Part shown: piece by piece, positions 41,701 to 52,117 of the stretch
Position numbering within the stretch: position 1 is the stretch's first letter
How the letters are laid out: each line of letters opens with the position of its first letter
NCBI GenBank assembly: GCA_021234535.1
Contig: CM037843.1
Location: 20,243,911 to 20,307,910, forward strand
From: Stichopus chloronotus
Lineage: Eukaryota > Echinodermata > Holothuroidea > Aspidochirotida > Stichopodidae
Direction of reading: 5' to 3'
Length of the DNA stretch: 64,000 nucleotides
The notes under the pieces: generated by a model
Databases searched by the model: none
What the model was told of the DNA's origin: nothing
What the model saw: the letters and a program-made list of their open reading frames with translations, nothing else
Translations under genes and position numbers: made by a program

Positions 41701-44700
41701 TGGGTTGTGACAACGGTTAATTAGCATACTCACATCGATCTGCAGAGTAACCGCGGAGTCTAGGAGTTGTGACATTAACTGGGGGGGGGGGGGGGAGGAG
41801 GGGCGTATTCAAAAGTGTCGATTATCTACCAGCTGCTGGTTTCGATGACAATCGTAACCTTTGTAATCACGCATGAGTGTGTGTATGTGTGTGTGCGTGT
41901 GTGTGGGTGGGTGTGTGTGTGCGCGTCCGGACCTGTCCAAATTGTGGTTTTTCCAGAATAGTTTGAAAAGCATATGAGCGATTAAGTTGATACTTGGTAA
42001 GGTTGTGCATGATGCCAATATGTGCGAGATGTATTAGTTGTATGGTAAATCGAGTCAAATTTGCTGATTTTTTAGAAAAAAAAAAGCCAGTTTTGCCCCA
42101 AAATTGCTATTTCCAGCATATCTTGAGAAGTACTTGAGCATTTAATGCAAAATTTTGCAAAAACTTACCTGAGAATGAAATATTCAAGGTATATCACTTT
42201 TGTAGTAGAGAGAGAGTGAAATTTGCTGAATTTTGAGAAAAAACCAATTTTGCCCCAAAATTTGTTTTTCTAGCATATCTTGAGAACTATTAGACCAATT
42301 AACTTAAATTTTTGTAAGTACTTACCTGAGAACACATTGTTCAACATAATATTACTGTAATGATAAATAAAGTGAATAATGCTGATTTTTGAGAAAAAAA
42401 GCCAATGTTGCCCCCCAAATTTGTATTTCCAGCATATCTGGAGAACTATTAGACCAATTAACATAAAGTTTTGTTAGGACTTACCTGAGAACACATTGGT
42501 CAATATATTATTACTTTACTGTAATGGTAAATCCAGTGAAATTTGCTGATTTTGGAGGAAAATAAACAATTTTGTCCCAAAATTGGTATTTCCAGCACAT
42601 CTTGAGATATTTGAGCATTTAATGCAAAATTTTGCAAGGACTTACTTGAGAATGTAATATTCAAGGTACATCACTTTTGTATTAAAGAGAGTGAAACTTG
42701 CTGATTTTTTTAGAAAGAAAAGCCAAATTTGCCCGAAAATTTGTATTTCCACCAAATCTTGAGAGCTAATTAAGCATTATAAGCACCATTTTGCAAGGCC
42801 GTTCCTATGAACACAATAATGAAGATACAGTATATCACTCTTATCGTAAACTGGTGAAATTGTGTGATTGTTTGGTAACAAACTTAGAGCCAGCATGTGG
42901 GTCAATAGACATCACCTTTTTAACTTTAGCCGAAACATCTTTAGCACAACTGGCCCCTGTGGATAATGTCTTTTATGAGAACATTATTTTGACAATAATT
43001 TTAGCAGAACCAGGTCCTGCACAGGTAAATAGGAGACTTATGTGCAAATACCCGTACAGGGATGCTCTTATATCCTGCCCCTAACTCTAACCACTAAGCC
43101 TAACCTACATGGAATAACCCAATGTTATAATTGTATTATGTAACGTAATATGCACAGATACTTCTGAGCCATTAGTTATCGTTACTTGAGCCTAGTAGCA
43201 CCAGGATATAACCTTAAGTTTGCTTACCTTACTGTAGATGTCAGTATTGAGATGCTTACCACCATATATATGCTTGAAGAATATTTGCCACTCATTTACA
43301 ACCAGTTCCCGAACTAGGTCTCTGTGAGATGTGGTTGCAGTAAACTATTACAAATCCCTGTGTGCATGCCCTGTATTTAAATCACACACGCATACGGGCA
43401 TACGCACGCCCCCGCCCCCCCCCCCCCCCACGCACACACATTGGCACGGACACGTTTTCATTTATACCACCCAACAGGACCCTCCTGTACCCATGGTCAT
43501 TCTACCATGGGGTACCCCTGGGGTGTCGCCACTCATCCACTCCAAGCGTTTCCATGGCAACCATTCTCCCATGGGTGCACAGTACAATTTATAGCTCCAC
43601 TAGCCAAGTGACTAAAATATCTCATCTTGCCCCTATAGGGCGATGAGATAATAAACTGCGTCAATATACCTGGTATACATAGCATGGCATTGACACCTAC
43701 ACCGACGGTATCAAACTTAACAGCTAACATGTATAATACACATACCAGGTACACTTGGAAAGATGGATAATACTTAGTAACCAGAATGCAAGGCATTCAT
43801 ACTCGCGAATGAAGGCGGTGCTTAGGTGCACCCATTTAACAATTCTGATATGGGAGTTAAGACAGGTAGTTTTGCAGATGGTGAATTTGCTGTGAGGTTT
43901 TTGACTTCAATCTCAGAAAAGAATACTACACTGATGAGAGGTGAGGGGCCGGGGCCTTATTTGCTACAAACTGGAGTGTTTCAAAAAGTATATCAGTGAT
44001 AGGCTATGGTGATGTAAAAATTGACTTGATCCGTATACCTGGGAGTGACGTATTAGCTATTAACACGTGGACATGTTTAAATTGCAAAAGAAATGTGATA
44101 TTAACAACCTGGCCAAAACCCGGCTTGAAATTCACACCTATGATTGGAAATCCATAACTTCAAAATTCCTTACTAATGGCAGTTTCACTTTTCCGTACTT
44201 CTTAACCGGTTCCTTGATACGGTTCGGTGGTAGGCCTACCTAGTGCTTACTGTTCGCTAGCTTCAACCGGGTAAGGCACATACGTGATCATGCTTGCATA
44301 AGCGATCTTTGTCTCATGTAATGAGCTGCGAGGGTAAGGAGACAACTAGCAGTCTTTCATTGTGCAACTCTCTCATCCGAGACCAGTCTTTACATTCCAA
44401 CCTGTCTCAGTCTAATTTTCAAGAAAATAAACACTCTCAAGTCCCTCACTCCTCCTGCTTTGGTAGTTTGGTAGGACTACGCTGAGCTAATATTCATGTA
44501 CGATACGGTTGCTCAAAGAAACCGTATATTGTCTTATAAGATTGCTAGTAGGCCTATGTGTTGCGGGAGGATAAGGACCTCTCTATAAAGAACAACCGTT
44601 TACGAAAAAAAAACTTATATGAAAATATCAACAAAATACACTTCAAAAATCACTAGTTGTTACATGCAGTTCAGTACAACCCCGCGCACGCGCTGAAAAC

Positions 44701-47643
44701 TCCAATCAGCATAACTACCATTACACATCAAAATCTCGAAATGTCCTTTCTGAGCCACGGTAGCATTCAATGTCCACAACCTTGGCTAATAGCCTGACTA
44801 TTATTACTCCAAATCCACGACTGTATCATATGTCGGGTCACCTGTGCACCGGCAAAGCAGGCGCTTGTTTGCAAGGGAAATTCAAGTCTCATTTGAAACT
44901 CCTGGGCCCGAAGATAACTGCGCAGTTAGTATTGCGCAATTTTCCATCCGGGCGACTTCTTTATCGTATCCGTTCACTGTACCTCAACCTACTGGAAGTG
45001 TTCAATTACGAAGAAAATAAAACGTAACTCTGTAGTTTGTCGTTCTTTTCTTAAGTATATTTGATCTATTTTATGGAGAGTTTACCCGTACAATTTGTTG
45101 AACATAATAACACAATAAAAAATTACTTCCATAAATCGTTCAAACGTTTCAAAACATGAGCAGATGAGGGTGTAAGCTTTTTCTAAAGTAACAGCTATCG
45201 ACAAAAACCATAGAAAGGCCGCTTAGGAACGCGATACAGTCGTTCCACTCATGAACCGTATAATAAAAAAAATCTGTCAAGGAAAACGCCTCAAAGTGCA
45301 CTAAAGCTAGTGACGCCTTAAATACATTTACTCCATTTATTACTAACATCTATTAATCTACAAAACTTATAGATTAACAAAATTAACAAGACACAGAATG
45401 AAAACACTGTGACAAGTCCATTCGCTCGTAAAAAGCGACTACTATACTTCGCATTCGCTCATAGTAAAAAGTAAAGCAGTGTGAAGGAAGCAATTGATAC
45501 CTGCTCGCTCGCTTAGGTAGTCGATCAGAGAGAACGCATCTGAACTGCAAACATATTCTAACCTTCACACAAAGTAATGGCTTGTGCTTCATTGGCCAAT
45601 GGATTTTTGCAATATGTACACGCTATAGTTAGAAGTATGAAATTGGAATAGTCCGTGATTAGGAGTTACAGAAAATTCCAAGACATGCGCTTCAAGTTGT
45701 GTACACAAAAGCTGTGCACCTTGCAGGGCACATCAAACACAAATTAGCATTTTAGTAGAAAGATAAAAAACGTGGCGACAATGGAACATTAAAATAAGTA
45801 ACAATGTTTGTAAGACATAAAAACAAAAGCAAAGCGAGAGAAGGAGGAACATTCCAAAATACTGCACACCAGCCTATAGAAAAACAGTTGAAAGGCCGAT
45901 ATGGCTGTACTTGCCACCATATAAGGTACTTAAGAACAATAAAAAGAGGAGTGAATCGCATGCATGTTTTCATTTCGTTACTTCAAGTTGTAAAACATGC
46001 GTGTTGGTAAAAACATGAAGTAACATTTTTCCAGTTATTCTCACCAAAAAGAAACCTCAACCATATAAACCGGGAAAAAATAGCTAAATAAGGCTGTCAC
46101 CCATAGTTTTGAGCCCATCCGCCTATTTGTACTGAGTCTGGGCAATATGTTTCCCTGCTGTGAGGGCAAAGTTGCACAGCTGCCTGGCCGCTGTTATGTT
46201 AACGTTGTAGAGATTCGTTGCAACTTGCAAGTACACTACTGCATATGTAAGTACCAACGTTTATTCCAAAGACAACTTCCGTTTGATGCAAGCTGCGGTA
46301 ATATTGTGAAGGTTTTAGACTCCCTGAAGTAAAAGATTTCATTCACAAAAACCATTGTTGAATCTCACAAGTTGTATTGTTGTCTGTGTACACTTTGTAT
46401 TGCACAGTACATACCTGTACACCAAACTTCGCGCACTGCCAAACTTCGTTCACCTCTAAACAATACAATTCGTTGATCTAAGAGGCTGGACAAATTGCTG
46501 ACCACAACGCCTTGAAAAGACCGAAAAGAAAGCTGAGACACGGTTTATTTAATTGCCCTTACCTGGTTAGTCAATTTGCAGTACAGTACTGCATTTGCAT
46601 AGGAGAGGTATGCCGGGCCTAGAGCGTCCTATCCTCAGTTTTCGCCGAATGTAACAAATTTTCAAATCATGCTTTTGACTCTTCAGTGGAATTTTCCTGA
46701 CCATTTTTTGTTGCTAGCTTGTTCACAGGTTTTTGCTGTAGGTTTAGGCACAGGATTTGTTTAGAAGGACCCACTTTATGTAGTTTGTCACACTAACGTT
46801 AGTGAAGTGCGCGAAGTTCGGCAGGTTTACATCGTATCGTTAAATCCAGTAAATGTTGATTGAAATAAAAGATTTCGAGGTACAATTCATAGCATATTGG
46901 ATCAAATTACTAGTAAAATTGGATTTTAGACTTGCAAAACAAAATATGATGATTTATGGGGATTTTGAATTTGCAATGGCTAAAAATTCCAAGGTTTTTA
47001 CGTTAGATGCGCGAAGATTGATACATCTTGCTACTGTACTTAACTATCACCTGTTCATGAACGTCGAATGTATCAACTTCGGCAATCGGTCAAAACTGCC
47101 AGTAACATTTACATGTCATGTGGAAAAGACCCCAAACTAGCAATCCCCATTATTTTCGCAAACTTTAATTCGAAGGTTCCCTCCTACGAGATATTTTCAT
47201 CCAGACTGACTTGGGACTTTCTCTGTACCCTAACATATAAACATACACACTGTGATAGAGCCTAGTCAACCCATGTTTTGCTAACTGTTGTGCCTTACAC
47301 TTAGCCTACAGTAGGGGAATAGACTAGACTAAGATTTTGAAGTAAACTTTGATCCAAATTGCTTGACAATGTGCTTATGTTGTCTAATATATTGCTAAGC
47401 TTATAATGGGTCATCAGGAACAGGATGGCATATTTTACACTAAAACTTTGTACATTCAACTTAAAAATAGTTTGGAGAATATTTCACCATATATAACAGT
47501 GTTACGACAAACCAACAACTCAACAACTCCAAGAATTTGAGACCAAGCTCAATCATATTGGCTCACAGTCACAAGGGATGGGTTGAAAGAATTCTACGGC
47601 ACTCCTTAAATCTTCTACTTTAAATGACCTTATCTCTTAGATC

Positions 47644-47674
<31 letters not shown>

Positions 47675-50600
47675 ACACACCTTTATGTGTTTGGCACTGA
47701 CCACTTAATTTGTTCACTTGGATCTGGATTCCTCACTATTTTGTTAAAAAGAAAACTACTGCATACTTTTTCAGGGCTGTTACAGAGTGTATCAGATCTT
47801 ACAGTAATTGATGACACAGTTAAAGTGATAAAGAGGATATTTTCCTGCCATTGCTGGTGACATGTAAGAATAATTATTATTAAAGATGACGTGGTAAAAT
47901 AAACTATAGCCGAGGTAAAACCATTTAACGTAGGCATTTTTATTGCTGTAGCTTTTTTTCTTAGTTTAGAGGGCTGTGTGTGGTTAACAACATTTGACAT
48001 AGACATCTGTGTACAGGGAACGTGTCTGTGCGACAACCCAGATGGAATGTGTCATTAATGCAGTAAGCAGTGATGTCATGAAATTTCAAGTTACTGCTGC
48101 TATGGGTATATACCAAGAAGTGCATCAGGACGTTAGGAACATTGCAGTGAGTAGAGTATCCAGGATGGACGTCAATGTAACGTTTAGGCCTACTCAAAGG
48201 CAGAGAACACACATGAAACTGAACACATTCATAGACATTTTTTGCAAATTTATTCTCATTTAATGATCTTGGAGAAATTGACACTGTTTACTCGGACATT
48301 TGCGTGCACTGTACATTCCTAGATTGTAGGTGTATCTCATTGAATATACAAAGTTCCATTGTCTTTGGTGAAGGTCAAAGTTCATTTGCAGTCAACAGGG
48401 TTACAGTATGGAATTCTTGTAAACATGCTATCTCAAGAAGGGAAGCTAGGACAGATGTCATATTCAATAATTAGTTGTACCCCATTGAGCACAAGACCCA
48501 ATTGGTCTTTAATGGAGGTAAAAGGCCATTCAATGTCAACAAGGGTCAAATTGTGAACATGTAGATATAATCTCAAGAAAGCGAGCATGTGCAGATCTTA
48601 TATTTCATATAAAGCATACGTAGCTTAATGTGACCCATACTAATGCCATTATATCAGATTCAGAAAAATTCTCTTAAAAAGATCATCGAAACCACAATGC
48701 ATTTCTGCCCTCTGGTTTACAGTCATGACTTTAATTAGGCGTTAGCTACAGCCGATATTCAAACTTAATTATGAACACTTAATTAATATACGGGGAAAAG
48801 GTTTGAAAAAATGGTAGAAAAAGCATACGGTACTGAGCATGGTAGAAGACTGCTGTTAAAAGCAGTGGACATTCCCAAGTAACGGTAGACGTAGGAGGCA
48901 TGAATCACACAGATGTAGGGATGTCACAATTAGATTGCTCACCCTTACAAACATAGGTGTAGAGACCACGATCTTGTCTGTATCTAAGAATCTGAGATAA
49001 AGACAAAATTGCTGAATTTATGTCGCACGTCAGCCAGTTCCAGAATGGCGAAATACAGGAGCCATCTCAATTCGGAGATGGTGGCACTCCTTTTTCGTTT
49101 TGGGGAAGCTTCCACCAACAAAATAATAAAAAAAATGTCATAGTGTTCGTGGTGCCCCGGGTTGCATCGGGCCCATGGACTAATAGTTGTCTCCTCACGT
49201 TCAACACAGAATTTTCTATAATGCCTGCCTGTACGGTGAGCAGTCCGTACGGAAAACCCCAAACAATGGTGTAACCTCTTTCTGGCTTTGATGGTAATCG
49301 TAATCCTTGCAATCACGCCATCGTGTGTGTATGTATGTGAACATGGACTATGTGTGCAGAGGCTACGGGAAACACCACTCTGAAGGCTGCTATTTATTCG
49401 TAAGAGACATGACCAAGTTGACCAAGACAACTTGAAACCTTTCAGATCTATGTTCGTCACTTTTTGGAAGGGGCACGTGTCCAAAGTGTTGCCCTTATTC
49501 AGAGACAATTTCCCCCAAAGGAAGATATTGCCCTCCTCCCTAACATACCTCCCCTTCTCCTCCGTTATACACCCATACATGCAAATAGGCAAGCCTGACG
49601 TCAAATGTCAACGGCCCAGCGGTATAGTACTAACAAGGAAACACATTCAAACAAATTTTCCGGATTCAGGAACAATGTGACACTCTACATTAAAAGTTAC
49701 TTGTTTTCTTCCTAAGTCCGAATAGGGAGTTGTTGTTCGAAACGATGTGATGATTCTTAATAAGGAGGACATGTATAAACAAGATGAAACCTAGTGAATT
49801 ATTAACAAAATTCTTGCCGGAACGTCGTGTGGCACGTTAATTTTAATTGAGTGTCACTGGAGATTGTAGATTGCTGTGTATCCTAAAATAGTAATAGGAC
49901 ACGTGAGCTTTTCTCATTTTAGTTTAGATAATATTTTGCGCAATGAATTGCCAGAGATAAAAGCTACCTTTTGCAAGCAAAACCTCTTACTAAATATTAA
50001 TCTCTACACCTTTGTGAAAGCAGCCAATCGTCAAATGATGTCATACATGTTTATGCATTAAGAGGAACATACCCTATATCTGGATATCACGTCATGTTCT
50101 ATCATGTTTTTCAAGGTCTTCTCGAGATATGATTTAGCAAATTATGTGTATTTTGTGAGGACTAGGTGAATTGAAAGTCGGAAAGAGGGAGCTGCCGATG
50201 TAGGGTCGATCCTACCCTACATCGGGCCTCAGTGTATCCTAGCTGTTTAGTTGTCGCGTCCCTCCCGTGTTAGTTCTCGGCGACATGATTCGTTGGCCTA
50301 TCGACAAGGGACTAATATTCCTTCCGGTATTTTACAGTCACTAAAATTTGCAAAATCACAGTGGCGAAGGCAAAATACTGCTGACTGTTCATCAAAAAAG
50401 AAAAAAATAACCATTCACTCGTAAAAGGTGCTATTTTTTGTAGAATTGCATCTGTTCAATCAAATATGGAATCTCTGTCCATGGATGACTCATAAACCTC
50501 TGATATATCTATCGCTTAGTGGCATTAAAATATTGTTTCTGAAGTTTAAGAAAGCGCTAGTTTTTAGTTCACAACTTTTTCTCTCCCACCTGCTGAAATT

Positions 50601-50960
50601 GCATTTTGGTAGACTTGTGTACGATGCAAAAGGTGTGTCGACACGTGTCGTGAATGCACATCCATGGAATTTTTAATTCTGAGACTGCACTTTTCTGTGT
50701 TTCCAACCTCAGACATTTTGAGTGTTTTCCTACGTTAGGGATCACTAAAGTTGACTACTAATAAACAAGTCAGTTCAACATCCTTTCCCGAGCTAACGAA
50801 CTAATTTTAACTGTTATTCATCCGTAGGAGTTGGGCACCAGTAGGATACTTGACTGCGTCGAACAACCAGCTCAATGTTGTGGAGAACAATGGGAAGGCA
50901 GCGGTAAGTTAAGTACTGCTCCAGGGTAGCTCCATGGTGATAGACATGCACGTAGTGAAA

Positions 50961-51029
<69 letters not shown>

Positions 51030-52054
51030 CGGAAGCTTAAAAGTGCCATTCAAATAAGAATATCATTGCCCCGTAACTTGACAATTTTCTGCAAAATGTC
51101 TAGATAACAAGAAAATATAGCAACAAAAAACGGAAAAATGATCAATTGTTTAGTTATGTCATTTGAACAATTAGGCAATTTTCTGCAAATTGTTCAAATG
51201 ACAACTTGCATATCTTGTCATTTCAGCAATTTGCTGCAAAATGTTGATTTGATCATTTCCTTTTATGTGAACAATTAAACAATTTTCTGCAGAATGTTAT
51301 CTTGTTCATATCTTTCTAAGTGAACAATTAATCAATTTTGTGCCAAATGTTCAAATGACAACTTATCTCATGCTGTAATTTCTATTTCTAGTTTGGGAAG
51401 GGAACAAGTGGACATTTTTCAGAAAATTGTTGAAATGAAAAGATACGATAAGTTGTCATTCGAACATTTTGCAGAAAATTGTTCAATTGCTTACTTAGTA
51501 AAGAAGTAAACAAGTCAACATTTTTCAGAAAATTGTTCAATTGTTCACTTACAAAAAAGTGAACAAGTAGACATTTTGCAGAAAATTGTTAAAATGGCAA
51601 GATATGATAAGCTGTCATTCAAACATTTTGCAGAAAATTGTTCAATTGTTCACTTAGTAAGAAAGTGAACATGTCAACATTTTGCAGCACATTGTTCAAT
51701 TGACAGGATGTGACAAGTTGTTAAAAGAACATTCTTCAACAAAATGTTGAATTCCTATGAAGCAAGTAAACAAGTTAACATTTTGCAGAAAACTGTTGAG
51801 TTGTTTAGATAACACAACTGAACAAGTGATCATTTTTTCTGACTTTTGATGAGATATTATCTCGTTATGTAGACATTTTGCTGAAAATTGTCAACTTATG
51901 GGGCAAAGATATACTTATCTTGATGGTACTTTTAAGCTTCCGTACATATATATTACTGTACTGCTACATTTTTTTGTTATCTAGACATTTTGCAGAAAAT
52001 TGTCAAGTTACGGGGCAAAGATATTCTTATTTGGATGGCACTTCTAAGCTTCCG

Positions 52055-52117
<63 letters not shown>

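Larger units (their letters stand above)
26408..50827 (+). other. Intron 4, 24.4 kb, repeat-rich
   Basis: Bounded by GTGAGTACG and TTCATCCGTAG. Apart from the repeats listed separately, the stretches 28880-29530, 30210-31050, 31260-33400, 39010-39930, 40070-41870, 43660-48330 and 48710-50820 show no recognisable genes. They hold scattered G/C runs, microsatellites and short frames without known motifs. Confidence 0.6.

Noticed and set aside
44770..45027. 85-codon plus-strand frame with an AATAAA near its end
   Set aside because: No domain, no upstream exon with matching phase and no second copy; AATAAA is common in AT-rich DNA.
48018..48063. Plus-strand segment reading [13 protein letters not shown] between an AG and a GT, like an EGF or disintegrin fragment inside intron 4
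   Set aside because: The pyrimidine tract is weak, the segment is 46 bases so it would shift the frame between exons 4 and 5, and that joint already fits perfectly without it.
48984..49604. Longest open minus-strand frame in the intron (about 200 codons)
   Set aside because: It overlaps repeat-derived sequence (49270-49345), and the peptide has no recognisable domain or homologous segments elsewhere in the window.
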